Source: Microvirga arvi
Lineage (GTDB): Bacteria > Pseudomonadota > Alphaproteobacteria > Rhizobiales > Beijerinckiaceae
Direction of reading: 5' to 3'
DNA length: 37,759 nucleotides
Assembly (NCBI RefSeq): GCF_016892765.1
Contig: NZ_JAFEMD010000048.1
Span: 1-37,759, forward strand
In this document: in pieces, positions 8,116 through 16,420 of the stretch
How the letters are laid out: each line of letters opens with the position of its first letter
Position numbering within the stretch: the first letter of the stretch is position 1
Translations under genes and position numbers: made by a program
Notes under the pieces: generated by a model
What the model saw: only the letters and a program-made list of their open reading frames with translations
What the model was told of the DNA's origin: nothing
Database searches by the model: none

Positions 8116-9714
8116 TCAAGGCCTTATGCTGATGCTCCCTTCGAGGCTGGATTTCTCGAAGTCGTCGACGAGGATGTCGACCCTGACCTGCCAAGCACCG
8201 GCCTGCGGCAGGACGAGGCCCTCCACGAGCCATCCCTGCCGGCCGTCCCGCCGTGCCGGACGCGCGATGGCCTCGATCCCGGCCTCGGGCCTGGCCAGGA
8301 CGAGGATCACCTCCTTCGGGCTGGTTGGCTCGGCGCGTCCCGAGGCGATGACGATCCTCGCCCGCGTCACTCCCGCCCGTCCGGGCGAGAGGGTAACCTG
8401 CGCCATGATCCGTGGCGAATGCAGGTGGACGCTCGCGGACGCGGTAGCCTCGGCAGACGCTGCCAGCGCCCGCGGCGGCGGGGTGAACCGCCACAGCCCC
8501 ACCAGTGCCAGGATGGCGACGGACAGGACGATCTCGACCGCAACCGACCGGACCAGCCACCTGCCGTCGGTGCCACCCGGGGACGCCAATGCGGGCGTCA
8601 GCCGCATGCGGTTCAGGGCGGCCAGGCCAAGCAGCGTGACGACGAGGATCGTCTTGGCGATGAGGACGCGCCCGTAATCCGTGCCCGTCAGGTTCGCGGG
8701 CGCCTCGACCTGGATCGCCGCGAGTACGAGTCCGGCCAGCGTCAGCATCGCGACCGCCATGAGGGCGCCTGTGGAGAACCGGCGAACGACCGGAAGCGCC
8801 TGCGCGGGAGCTTGCCGGATGGCGAAGAGGAGGGGAATCAACGCCCCGACCCAGTAGGCGACCCCCACCGCGTGGAGGAACACGGCCGGGCGCGTGAGCC
8901 ATTGCGGCGCGGCAGCGCTGGCATGGCCGCTCCATGCCAGGGACAGTCCGACTCCGGCCATGGCAGTAATGGTGCAAACCCGCCGCCATCCCATCTGCCC
9001 ACGCAGTCCCATTCCGGCGAGCACGAGGGCGACTGCCCCGATCGCGGACGTCGGTCCGAACGAGGTCCGCCATCCGGCAGCCCACGCGGCGACGGTGCCG
9101 AGGGAAGCGGGTGTCTCTCCCAGGGCGTCGACGCCCTGGAGGCCCAGGGAGATCGTGGCCGCGAGGATACCGAGGACGACGAAGCCGGTCAGGACACGTC
9201 TGGTCCGGCCTGCCTTGAGGCCCGGCGTGAGCCAGGCCTGGAAGAACGCGCCTCCGGCGCCCGCGAACAGTCCCAGGTACAGCGCAACGCGCGCCAGCCA
9301 GAGACCGCGGCGGACGGCCTCGTTTCCCTCCAGGCCTGCCGCGGGGCCGGATCCCGTCGCGGCACCGACCGAGAACACGATGGACCCGCCGACCGGATGA
9401 CCGTCGCCCGACGCGACGCGGTAACTCAGGACATGGCTGCCCCGGGGAAGATCCCCGGGGATGGCTACCTCCAGCACCTCGTTGCGGGCGGTAGCGTGCA
9501 GACCGCGATGCACCTGGCCGCGGGCATCGGTCAGGCTGACGACCAAAGGCGAGACGGGCTCGTTGAAGTGCAGGCGGACGGTAGCCGGCGCCTCCTCCAC
9601 GGAGGCGCCGTCCGCGGGATGGGACTCGACGAGCGCCGCATGCGCGAGGGCGTGTCCCATCCCGCCCAGGATCGCGAGCGTCAACCAGAACATGAGGAGG
9701 ATCGCGCGCTTCAT
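8116..9714 (-). CDS. CopC-CopD fusion, copper handling/transport
   Basis: A 532-residue protein. It begins with a signal peptide, then a CopC domain (about 25-120). The mature N-terminal His25 and Asp104/His106 in SGDGHPVGG are placed as the type II copper site. A CopD multi-span membrane domain follows (roughly 130-450, several helices). A C-terminal soluble part has a beta-rich look resembling YtkA-like domains. The family moves or holds periplasmic copper. It is last in a minus-strand series with YcnI-like and DUF2946 genes. It may supply copper to the cbb3 oxidase and pseudoazurin encoded in this window; that link is inference. Confidence 0.88.
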   Translation of the reverse strand: MKRAILLMFWLTLAILGGMGHALAHAALVESHPADGASVEEAPATVRLHFNEPVSPLVVSLTDARGQVHRGLHATARNEVLEVAIPGDLPRGSHVLSYRVASGDGHPVGGSIVFSVGAATGSGPAAGLEGNEAVRRGLWLARVALYLGLFAGAGGAFFQAWLTPGLKAGRTRRVLTGFVVLGILAATISLGLQGVDALGETPASLGTVAAWAAGWRTSFGPTSAIGAVALVLAGMGLRGQMGWRRVCTITAMAGVGLSLAWSGHASAAAPQWLTRPAVFLHAVGVAYWVGALIPLLFAIRQAPAQALPVVRRFSTGALMAVAMLTLAGLVLAAIQVEAPANLTGTDYGRVLIAKTILVVTLLGLAALNRMRLTPALASPGGTDGRWLVRSVAVEIVLSVAILALVGLWRFTPPPRALAASAEATASASVHLHSPRIMAQVTLSPGRAGVTRARIVIASGRAEPTSPKEVILVLARPEAGIEAIARPARRDGRQGWLVEGLVLPQAGAWQVRVDILVDDFEKSSLEGSISIRP

Positions 9715-9721
9715 GGCGGCA

Positions 9722-9750
9722 CCGGGAGCTGCCGCAGAGACGGCTCCCGG
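9722..9750 (-). other. Hairpin between ycnI-like gene and copCD
   Basis: CCGGGAGC (9722-9729) pairs perfectly with GCTCCCGG (9743-9750) across a 13-base loop, within the 44-base gap between the two genes. There is no T-run. It may stabilise the upstream message or dampen copCD. Confidence 0.4.
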
Positions 9751-9758
9751 CTCCCTCG

Positions 9759-10295
9759 TCAGTGGGTGGCCTTGGCCGGCAGGAGCTTCAGCCCCGGTGC
9801 CGGATACTGGTAGTCGTCGGCGCTCTTGCCCTCAGCCGGGATCTCGATCCAGCGGTCGGCCTTGCCGCCCCCGCATTCCTGAACCACGGGAATGTAGAGC
9901 ATGGTGTCCGGCTTGAGGCTGTCGGTCAGGTAGGCGCGGAAGACGAACTCGTCGTAGTGCTCGTCGAGCAGCTTGCCCGTCCAGACAATCTCCCGCACGC
10001 CCTCGGTCGTGGGGGTGCCGTGGTAGTCGAACGCTCTCTCGTAGGGCGCCTTGACGGTCTGCATCTCCCAGCCCGGCTTGGGCATCGGCTTGACGTTGAT
10101 GACGCCCTCGGGGATGCGGACGCGCAGCTTCAGGGTCGGAGCGCCCTCGCAGCCGTGGCCGACGCGCAGCACCGCCTTGTAGGTGGAGGCGACGGGGGCC
10201 TGCTGCGTCTCGAGGGTGGTGTGGGCCAGCACGGGGCCGGCAAGCGCGAGGAGAGCGGAGGCGGCGAACGCCCCGCGGAGCAAGATCGAAATCAT
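9759..10295 (-). CDS. YcnI-like (DUF1775) copper-associated exported protein
   Basis: A 178-residue protein with a signal peptide cleaved before His25. The mature start HTTLETQ, a nearby Ser-Thr-Tyr-Lys, and HGC (47-49) match the DUF1775/YcnI family, whose N-terminal histidine takes part in copper binding in studied members. Some members carry a C-terminal membrane anchor; none is seen here, so it is probably free in the periplasm. It sits 42 bases after the DUF2946 gene and 44 bases before copCD, a common gene trio for copper handling. Confidence 0.88.
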   Translation of the reverse strand: MISILLRGAFAASALLALAGPVLAHTTLETQQAPVASTYKAVLRVGHGCEGAPTLKLRVRIPEGVINVKPMPKPGWEMQTVKAPYERAFDYHGTPTTEGVREIVWTGKLLDEHYDEFVFRAYLTDSLKPDTMLYIPVVQECGGGKADRWIEIPAEGKSADDYQYPAPGLKLLPAKATH

Positions 10296-10337
10296 GAGTG
10301 TATCCTGTCGGATTGAGCAATGTCAGCTAATTGGGGC

Positions 10338-10724
10338 TCAGGTCCGGACGGGCGGCGCCCGCGCTCCGACAGGAGGAAGAAGGGGACTTGGCTGCGCCGC
10401 GAACTCAAGGCCGACCTGGAAGATCAGCATGCGCGCCTCCGGCGCGGGCAGGCACGTCAGGGCATGGTCATCGGGAAGGCCGGGCAATCCGGGGCAGACG
10501 CTCAGGATGCAGCACGGCGGCTTGTGGCCAAGATCCTCGGTGGGGCTGCCCGCATCATGCTCGGCGGCAGCCGTATGGTGGCCATGGACCTGGGCGGCTC
10601 CGTCGGAGGCCGGCAGGCCTATAGCCCCAACGGCCATGGCGACAATATGGAGAACCAGCACAAGGGCGGAGACAAGCGCCGTCGCCTGTCGCCTCCACTC
10701 TGCGCTGTGCTCCATCCATGTCAT
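10338..10724 (-). CDS. DUF2946-like small membrane/exported protein
   Basis: A 128-residue protein with one hydrophobic segment (about 15-38), then a His-rich stretch (HGHH and further His) and a Cys pair within HKPPCCILSVCPG. This layout resembles DUF2946 proteins found beside copper genes. The His and Cys residues could bind copper. It lies 31 bases after the NnrS-like gene and 42 before the YcnI-like gene, so it belongs to the same transcript. The first ATG is used; a second Met at residue 4 is possible. Confidence 0.7.
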   Translation of the reverse strand: MTWMEHSAEWRRQATALVSALVLVLHIVAMAVGAIGLPASDGAAQVHGHHTAAAEHDAGSPTEDLGHKPPCCILSVCPGLPGLPDDHALTCLPAPEARMLIFQVGLEFAAQPSPLLPPVGARAPPVRT

Positions 10725-10755
10725 GTCGGGCTACCTAGACCTGTGCTTAGGCGGA

Positions 10756-11907
10756 TCAATGCGGACGGGATCCGCCTTGGCAGGACCCACCCGTCGGAGG
10801 AGCCTCGCGGCCGTTCCGCGAGGATTTGATCAGGCTGGCAACGAAGCCGGCGAGGGCCAGGAGCGTGAGGGCGCCGCTGGCCATCCGTCCGGCGTCCCAT
10901 CCAGCGAGCCCGGCACCGGCCCGTAGGGCAACGGACAGGTGCAGCAGCGCCAGCGGCAGGTAGAGAATGGGTCCGTAGCAAAGCCTGAGGCGGGCAACGG
11001 CGGGCAGGATGATGAGTGCGTGCCCGAACACCATCGAGAGCACAAACCCGATCAGAACAGCATGCAGAGCGAGGTCATAGCCGAAGCTGCTTTCGCCCGG
11101 AGGGAACACGATCAGCACGAGGCCTGCCAAGCCCAACCACGCATAACCTGCCAGCATGCAGGCGGCCATGAAGCGGGTCTGCCCCGTCCTGCGGACATTC
11201 AGCAGGGCAATGTCATGGCGCAGAAGCCACAAGGTGGTGACGAGCAGGGCCAGGCCGAAAAGGATAGCCCCGTTCCCGGTCATAACTCCGTTCTGCGCAC
11301 CCACGGCGAGCAGGCCGATAGCGAACAGGAACAGGGCCTCGCTCCCGCGCCGTTGCGGCATCAGGCGGCTGAGTTCCAGACGCTCGCCGGCAATAGTCAA
11401 CACCAAGAAGGCGAGCCACCAGCCCACTAGGTCTGGCACGGCCTGACCCATCAGCCAGAGGACATTCCCGGCGAGCCAGGCGAAGGCACCGAACAAAAGG
11501 GCATCGGTGAACACCGCCGGCTGCTGCAGGGTGATCAGCAGTGAGGCGCCGGCCAGCACCGCCGCGGCGGCCGCGTAGGCGCCGGCGCCGAAGGCCTCCG
11601 GCACGCCGGCGAGCAGGAGGAGCGTGCCGAGCGCGGAGAGCGCTGGTGCGGCATAGCTCCAGCCGCGGCCCAGCGCCACGGCGCGCTCCAGGCTGATCAA
11701 CGTGCCGAACAGACCGGAGATCATCAGCGGGCCGTGCAGGGCGGCGAGGGAGGCGCCCAGGGGCAACGTCCACCCCAACCGCGCCAGCGCCCCGTACAAG
11801 CCCGCGATCAAAGCGAGGGCCCCGAGGGCCAGAAACGCAAGCCGCAGTTCCAGGCGGGGCTTGGCCCCCACCAAGGGCAGGGTGGCCGTTGGGGAGGTAT
11901 CAGACAT
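10756..11907 (-). CDS. NnrS-like multi-span membrane protein
   Basis: A 383-residue very hydrophobic protein with about 11-12 predicted membrane helices. Histidines sit in helices (LHGPLMISG, LHAVLIGF and FGHALIILPAV). This arrangement recalls NnrS, a haem- and copper-containing membrane protein tied to nitric-oxide tolerance, although the sequence differs clearly from the true NnrS at 14091-15272. It lies between a SufT-like gene and the copper genes. The 134-base gap 11908-12041 upstream shows no obvious promoter, so it may share the anaerobox-driven transcript. Function is inferred from resemblance only. Confidence 0.7.
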   Translation of the reverse strand: MSDTSPTATLPLVGAKPRLELRLAFLALGALALIAGLYGALARLGWTLPLGASLAALHGPLMISGLFGTLISLERAVALGRGWSYAAPALSALGTLLLLAGVPEAFGAGAYAAAAAVLAGASLLITLQQPAVFTDALLFGAFAWLAGNVLWLMGQAVPDLVGWWLAFLVLTIAGERLELSRLMPQRRGSEALFLFAIGLLAVGAQNGVMTGNGAILFGLALLVTTLWLLRHDIALLNVRRTGQTRFMAACMLAGYAWLGLAGLVLIVFPPGESSFGYDLALHAVLIGFVLSMVFGHALIILPAVARLRLCYGPILYLPLALLHLSVALRAGAGLAGWDAGRMASGALTLLALAGFVASLIKSSRNGREAPPTGGSCQGGSRPH

Positions 11908-12041
11908 TCAAGAAGCTCTCCTGAAGCCCGCATCTAAGGGGCCAGACCACGGTCGCGACGATGCACCGACGGCCTCGGTATGTGATCGGTCGGGCTTCAG
12001 GCCGGAGCAGAGCCATCATGCGGCTCTCCGCGGGGTGTGGC

Positions 12042-12338
12042 CTAACAGTTCCTGGCCCCGGGGAGTGATGCGGTCGGCGTCCAGAGCGGACTCCACACGA
12101 GGTTGATGGCAATGCCCGGCGCATCCGGAAACCGGCGCACCAGGCGCGCGCGGGCATCCTCCACAATCATCTCGCCGAGCGGGCAAGCCCGGGTCGTCAA
12201 GGTGAGCGCCACGTCGATGCCATGGTCGTCCTGGCCCGCCTGGTAGACAAGGCCGAGGTCGACCACGCTGAGGCCGATCTCGGGATCCATCACGTCCTGA
12301 AGGCAATTGAGAATGTCGGGATCGAGATGTCGGGCCAT
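12042..12338 (-). CDS. MIP18/SufT-like (DUF59) iron-sulphur assembly factor
   Basis: A 98-residue protein with the DUF59 core: DVMDPEIGLSVVDLGLVY, then LTTRACPLGE carrying the conserved Cys. Relatives (SufT, PaaD, MIP18) help mature iron-sulphur proteins. The start at 12338 is chosen because AAGGAG lies just upstream and because the ATG at 12407 falls next to an anaerobox that should lie upstream of the transcript start. With the box at -41.5, transcription would begin near 12355. Induction at low oxygen suggests a link to Fe-S enzymes such as NapA and NapF. Confidence 0.83.
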   Translation of the reverse strand: MARHLDPDILNCLQDVMDPEIGLSVVDLGLVYQAGQDDHGIDVALTLTTRACPLGEMIVEDARARLVRRFPDAPGIAINLVWSPLWTPTASLPGARNC

Positions 12339-12389
12339 TGCTTGCTCCTTGGGACAGGTCACACATACGCCGGTGGGGCAGGGCGCTCT

Positions 12390-12403
12390 TTGACCCGGCG
12401 CAA
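12390..12403. promoter_or_regulatory. Anaerobox upstream of SufT-like gene
   Basis: TTGACCCGGCGCAA fits the FixK/FNR anaerobox TTG(A/C)-N6-8-(T/G)CAA, read as TTGA-N6-GCAA. Its centre lies about 58 bases before the chosen start of the SufT-like gene on the minus strand, a normal distance for a class II activator site. Confidence 0.55.
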
Positions 12404-12486
12404 ACATGGCCGCGAATCTCCCGAGGCCTGGATCCGGCGCACGGCCGGACCGGTCGCCCTCGCGCTCGGCCTAACGACCCTCTGTC

Positions 12487-13185
12487 CTAGCTGGGCGAGC
12501 CCTCGGCGAGCAGGAACAGCTTGTGCGGGTCGCGGATCATGATCCGCTGCCGTCCGCCCTCGACCAGCCCCTGAGCCTCCCAGGCTGTCAGGATGCGGCT
12601 GACCGTATGCAGTGTGGTGCCCGTCATCTCAGCAACGTCCTGACGCGTGATCGGGAAGTCGATCTCCACGCCGGCCTCGACCTTACGGCCGGCTCGTTCC
12701 GCGAGGCGAAGCAGGGCATGGGCGACGCGGCGCTCGACCTGTTCGGTCGACATCTCGACCACCCTGGTATGGGCATCCTGGAGCCGGCTGCCCACGGTCT
12801 GGAGCGTGTTGACCGCCAGCCCAGGGTGGGTCGCCACAAGGCGGGGCCAGGCGGCGGAGGGCCAGACCAGGGCGATGCTGTCGACGACGGCCTGGGCCGT
12901 CGCCGGGTAGGTCGTGCGCCCGATGGCCATGGCGACGCCGAACACCTCGCCGGGTGAGACGAAGCGGACCACGACCTGCTGCCCGTCGGGGGTGAGCTTG
13001 AACACCCTGAGATGCCCGTGCAACAGGATGAAGAAGGAATGCGCCTCCTCGTCCTGCTGGAACACGTTCGTTCCCTTGGGATAGCGGACCGATTGCGCCT
13101 CCTGCAGCAGCAGATCGATCTGCTCCGGCGCAAGCCCGGCGAAGACGGGGACACCCGCCACAAGGGATCGATCAACACCAGCCAT
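12487..13185 (-). CDS. Crp/Fnr-family regulator, NnrR/DNR-like
   Basis: A 232-residue regulator with an N-terminal cyclic-nucleotide-fold domain (about 10-125), a dimer helix, and a C-terminal winged helix-turn-helix (about 178-210, recognition helix GTTLHTVSRIL). It lacks the N-terminal Cys cluster of FNR. It is therefore not an oxygen-sensing Fe-S protein and better fits the NnrR/DNR group that answers to NO. The recognition helix has His193 where FNR has Glu, with Ser196-Arg197 kept. The surrounding nap, pseudoazurin, nnrS and hmp genes are typical targets of such regulators. A FixK-like role is the main alternative. Confidence 0.85.
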   Translation of the reverse strand: MAGVDRSLVAGVPVFAGLAPEQIDLLLQEAQSVRYPKGTNVFQQDEEAHSFFILLHGHLRVFKLTPDGQQVVVRFVSPGEVFGVAMAIGRTTYPATAQAVVDSIALVWPSAAWPRLVATHPGLAVNTLQTVGSRLQDAHTRVVEMSTEQVERRVAHALLRLAERAGRKVEAGVEIDFPITRQDVAEMTGTTLHTVSRILTAWEAQGLVEGGRQRIMIRDPHKLFLLAEGSPS

Positions 13186-13331
13186 GCGTCTGCCTTTACC
13201 TGAAATGAGCCGCGCGCACTGCCCGCCGGTCCGGATCCGCGCCGGGATAACAGCCGGACGTCATATTCTGTTCGCAAGGCGAGATGGTTTCGCCAACCGG
13301 CAGCTCTCCACGACGTGTGATCCCACAGTAT

Positions 13332-13345
13332 TTGCCTTGGCGCAA
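13332..13345. promoter_or_regulatory. Anaerobox in regulator-pseudoazurin gap
   Basis: TTGCCTTGGCGCAA is an anaerobox that differs by one base from the one before ccoN read on its own strand. It lies in the 306-base divergent gap 13186-13491. On the minus strand it would start the regulator transcript near 13297, suggesting auto-control or cross-control. Confidence 0.6.
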
Positions 13346-13392
13346 ACAGCGGCTCCGTCTTGCCCTGCCTTTTTAGCAAATGTGCCGCCTCT

Positions 13393-13406
13393 TTGCGCAA
13401 GATCAA
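13393..13406. promoter_or_regulatory. Anaerobox upstream of pseudoazurin
   Basis: TTGCGCAAGATCAA is a strong match to the rhizobial FixK2-type box (TTGCGC..GATCAA). With its centre at -41.5 the transcript would start near 13441, about 50 bases before the pseudoazurin ATG. Confidence 0.7.
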
Positions 13407-13491
13407 ACACAGACGAGCCCGCCGGGCGTATCAACTCCCCAAGAGCTTCAGAGAGGAGCTCACATGTTTCGCTTTGCAACAGGAGACAATC

Positions 13492-13947
13492 ATGCGGAAG
13501 GTTATTGTGCTCGGCGCCCTCGTGGCAGCTCTTGGCTTCGCAGGTGCCGCTAACGCGGCCGAGGTCGAGGTGAAGATGCTCAACAAGGGCACGGAAGGCG
13601 TCATGGTGTTCGAGCCGGCGCTGGTGAAGATCAACCCGGGTGACACCGTCAAGTTCGTCGCCTCGGACAAGGGCCACAACGTCGAGACCGTTGACGCTAT
13701 GGTGCCGGAAGGCGGGCAGAAGTTCGTCGGCAAGATCAACGAGGAAGTGGCGATCACCTTCGATAAGCCGGGCGTGTACGGCTACAAGTGCAAGCCGCAC
13801 TACGGCATGGGCATGGTCGGCATGATCGTGGTCGGTGAGCCGACGAATGCGGATCAGGCCAAGGCCGCCACGCACCCCGGTAAGGCCAAGCAGGCGTTCG
13901 CCAACCTGTTCGACAAGCTCGCGGCGACTAAGACGGCCGCCAAGTAA
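13492..13947 (+). CDS. Pseudoazurin, type I blue copper protein
   Basis: A 151-residue periplasmic electron carrier. The signal peptide ends at about residue 22 (AANAAEVEV). The copper ligands are visible: His62 (KGHNVE), Cys100 (GYKC), His103 and Met108, with the Cys+3 His and Cys+8 Met spacing of pseudoazurin. These proteins feed electrons to copper nitrite reductase or N2O reductase; neither is present intact in this window. The ATG follows AGGAG at 13480-13484. A strong anaerobox lies upstream and a strong hairpin follows the gene, so it is likely a single-gene transcript induced at low oxygen. Confidence 0.95.
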   Translation: MRKVIVLGALVAALGFAGAANAAEVEVKMLNKGTEGVMVFEPALVKINPGDTVKFVASDKGHNVETVDAMVPEGGQKFVGKINEEVAITFDKPGVYGYKCKPHYGMGMVGMIVVGEPTNADQAKAATHPGKAKQAFANLFDKLAATKTAAK

Positions 13948-13965
13948 CAGTCTGCTTCTATCCTT

Positions 13966-13997
13966 GCACCGCCACGGTGAACCTGCCGTGGCGGTGC
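13966..13997 (+). terminator. Hairpin after pseudoazurin gene
   Basis: A perfect 12-base stem (GCACCGCCACGG with CCGTGGCGGTGC) and an eight-base loop lie 18 bases past the stop. No T-run follows, but the stem is strong enough to end or protect the message. Confidence 0.6.
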
Positions 13998-14090
13998 CAA
14001 CCTCTTGCAGCGGCCGGGCGATCGGCGACCTGACTCTGCGCACAACCCTCGGGGTTGGCTTGGATGGTATGAACCCATAGGAGGCCTGTG

Positions 14091-15272
14091 ATGGCTCCCA
14101 TTCCCCGCCTGCGGGACTACAAGGGACCCGCGCTCCTCTCCTACGGCTTCCGTCCGTTCTTCCTCTTCGGCTCGCTCTATGCCGGTCTCGCCATCCTCGC
14201 TTGGCTGCCGATGTTCTACGGTATGTTGGAGCTGTCGACAGCGTTCGCTCCGCGCGATTGGCACATCCATGAGATGCTCTACGGCTACCTTCCGGCCGTG
14301 ATCACCGGCTTCCTGCTCACGGCGGTTCCGAACTGGACCGGACGCATGCCGCTGCAGGGCCGGCCGCTGCTGGTCCTCGTGCTCGTCTGGGCCGCGGGCC
14401 GCCTCGCCGTCACAACCTCGGCCTGGATCGGCTGGGAGGCCGCGGCCGTGATCGACAACGCGTTCCTGCTGCTTGTCGCAGGGGCCATGGGCCGGGAGAT
14501 CGTCAAGGGCAGAAACTGGCGCAACCTTAAGGTCCTCATCGCCCTCGGACTCCTTCTTGCCGGCAATATCCTCTTCCATGTCGAGGCGCATGTCCTGGGT
14601 GCCGCCGACTGCGGCATCCGCTTCGGGATTGCCGCCACCATGATGCTGATCATGCTGGTCGGCGGGCGCATCATCCCGAGCTTCACCCGCAACTGGCTCG
14701 TGCGCGAGAACCCCGGCCGCCTACCGGCGCCGTTCGGCCGCTTCGACATGGTCACTATGATCGCCGCCGGGGTGGCACTTGCGGCATGGATCGCCGCGCC
14801 CGATTGGAGCGTGACCGGGGCCGCTCTGATCGCGGCCGGCGTGCTCCAGGCGGCGCGCCTCGCACGTTGGGCGGGGGAGCGCACCTGGCGCGACCGGCTC
14901 GTCCTGATCCTGCATGTCGCCTACGCCTTCGTGCCGCTCGGCTTCATACTGACCGGGCTGGCTGCCTTGGGCCTCGTGTCCAGCGCAGCCGGAATCCATG
15001 CCTGGTCGGGCGGCGCCATGGGCGTCATGACACTGGCCGTGATGTCCCGGTCGAGCCTTGGGCACACCGGCCGGGCGCTGGTTGCGTCCACGGTCATGCA
15101 GGGACTCTATCTCCTGCTCGTCGTCGGCGCCCTCGCGCGGATCTGCGCCGCGGTTCATCCCGCCCTGAGCGATGTCCTGCTCCATGTGGCGGGGCTGGCC
15201 TGGGCCGGGGCCTTCGTCGGCTTCGCGTTGGCCTACTGGAACGTATTTACCCGGCCGCGCGTCACCGCGTGA
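14091..15272 (+). CDS. nnrS: NnrS family protein
   Basis: A 393-residue membrane protein with about 12 helices and NnrS hallmarks: YGFRPFF near the start, DWHIHEMLYGY, NWTGRMPL, IIPSFTRNWL, and AVMSRSSLGHTGR near the end. NnrS binds haem and copper and helps cells tolerate nitric oxide and nitrosative stress. It is usually controlled by NnrR. The ATG at 14091 follows AGGAGG with six bases between; an in-frame GTG one codon earlier is less likely. The gene is between pseudoazurin and a DUF1275 gene. Confidence 0.95.
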   Translation: MAPIPRLRDYKGPALLSYGFRPFFLFGSLYAGLAILAWLPMFYGMLELSTAFAPRDWHIHEMLYGYLPAVITGFLLTAVPNWTGRMPLQGRPLLVLVLVWAAGRLAVTTSAWIGWEAAAVIDNAFLLLVAGAMGREIVKGRNWRNLKVLIALGLLLAGNILFHVEAHVLGAADCGIRFGIAATMMLIMLVGGRIIPSFTRNWLVRENPGRLPAPFGRFDMVTMIAAGVALAAWIAAPDWSVTGAALIAAGVLQAARLARWAGERTWRDRLVLILHVAYAFVPLGFILTGLAALGLVSSAAGIHAWSGGAMGVMTLAVMSRSSLGHTGRALVASTVMQGLYLLLVVGALARICAAVHPALSDVLLHVAGLAWAGAFVGFALAYWNVFTRPRVTA

Positions 15273-15502
15273 GGCGGCCGCAAACGTGATCGACCTTCCC
15301 GCCGCTACATATGGCCAAAGAAACTCCCTCGCCGGCGCATGCAGGGAGGGAGAAGGGATCCAGAGGGAGGAAGAACTCTGAACTCCCTCCTCATTATCCC
15401 AGATCCGGACGCTGGACGATGACTTGTGTTAAACACGGCCGCAGAGATGGCGGTGCCGAAACTGGGAGGCCGCCGCCCCACGCGGAGTGGCAACGGTCCG
15501 CG

Positions 15503-16309
15503 ATGAACCGGCAGCATCGGCTTCGGCGGAAGCGCGGCCTGGTCGGTCATTATGCCCGTTCCGCCCGGCGGATTATTGCCCCGGGGCGGTCGGCGAGGGC
15601 CGACACCCGGCTTGGGATGGTCCTCGCGTTTGTGGCGGGGGCGGCCAACGCGGGCGGATTCCTTGTCATGGGCCAGTACACCTCGCATATGTCCGGGATC
15701 TTTTCGTCCCTCGCCGACAATCTCGTCCTCGGCGCCTTCGGCCTCGTGATAGCAGGGACGGTTGCGTTGATGTCCTTTGTCGCCGGGGCGGCCTGCTCGG
15801 CCATCCTGATCAACTGGGGCCGCCGCGGCAATCGGCGCGACCTCTACGCCCGGCCCCTGCTGCTGGAGGCGGCCCTGCTGCTCGGCTTTGGGCTGCTAGG
15901 TGGCTTGGCGCACGGCGCCTCCGGGTTCACTCCATTAGCCGTACTCATGCTCTGCTTCATCATGGGGCTGCAGAACGCCACCGTGACCAAAATTTCCGGC
16001 GCTCGCATCCGCACGACCCATGTGACGGGCATAATCACCGATGTTGGCATTGAGCTGGGAAAGCTTGTCTACTGGAACAGGGATCAGACCTGTCCGGAAA
16101 CGTCCCGGGTCCGCGCAGACCGACCAAAACTGCGCTTGCTGAGTTTGTTGCTAGGTTTCTTCTTCGCAGGCGGCCTGTTTGGCGCGTTCGGCTTCCAAAG
16201 CTGGGGCTTTGCCACGTGCCTTCCCCTGGGATTGCTCTTGCTGCTGTTGGCTGTCCCCTCACTGGCCGATGATCTGCTCAAGCGCCGCCGGGCACTGAGC
16301 GAGCCGTGA
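15503..16309 (+). CDS. DUF1275 (YoaK-like) membrane protein
   Basis: A membrane protein of about 268 residues from the chosen ATG, with roughly six helices. Motifs such as AFVAGAANAGGFLVMGQYTSHMSG and GLQNATVTKISGARIRTTHVTG (in parts) mark the DUF1275/YoaK family, whose substrate is not known. The frame stays open to 15311, but that extension is polar, Arg-rich and unlike the family, so a start at 15503 is preferred; no ribosome site is convincing. The 230-base gap before it holds short CTCCCTC/GAGGGAG repeats but no clear promoter. Confidence 0.8.
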   Translation: MNRQHRLRRKRGLVGHYARSARRIIAPGRSARADTRLGMVLAFVAGAANAGGFLVMGQYTSHMSGIFSSLADNLVLGAFGLVIAGTVALMSFVAGAACSAILINWGRRGNRRDLYARPLLLEAALLLGFGLLGGLAHGASGFTPLAVLMLCFIMGLQNATVTKISGARIRTTHVTGIITDVGIELGKLVYWNRDQTCPETSRVRADRPKLRLLSLLLGFFFAGGLFGAFGFQSWGFATCLPLGLLLLLLAVPSLADDLLKRRRALSEP

Positions 16310-16420
16310 TCCAAGCGCTCTCTCGGTTCCATGAATGTGCTACCTGGAATATGTTTCCCTTCTGGATACGAGCGCCCTGGTGGATGTTACTGATGTGCGC
16401 TTGTTGACGGTTGATCCGTC

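Noticed and set aside
7838..9085. Long minus-strand frame of 415 codons
   Set aside because: It overlaps the CopC-CopD gene in another frame, is Arg/Gly/Pro-rich and shows no domain pattern. It is a by-product of high GC content.
8026..9813. 595-codon plus-strand frame opposite copCD
   Set aside because: It lies antisense to a well-supported gene, with low-complexity Arg/Gly/Asp-rich sequence and no recognisable domain.
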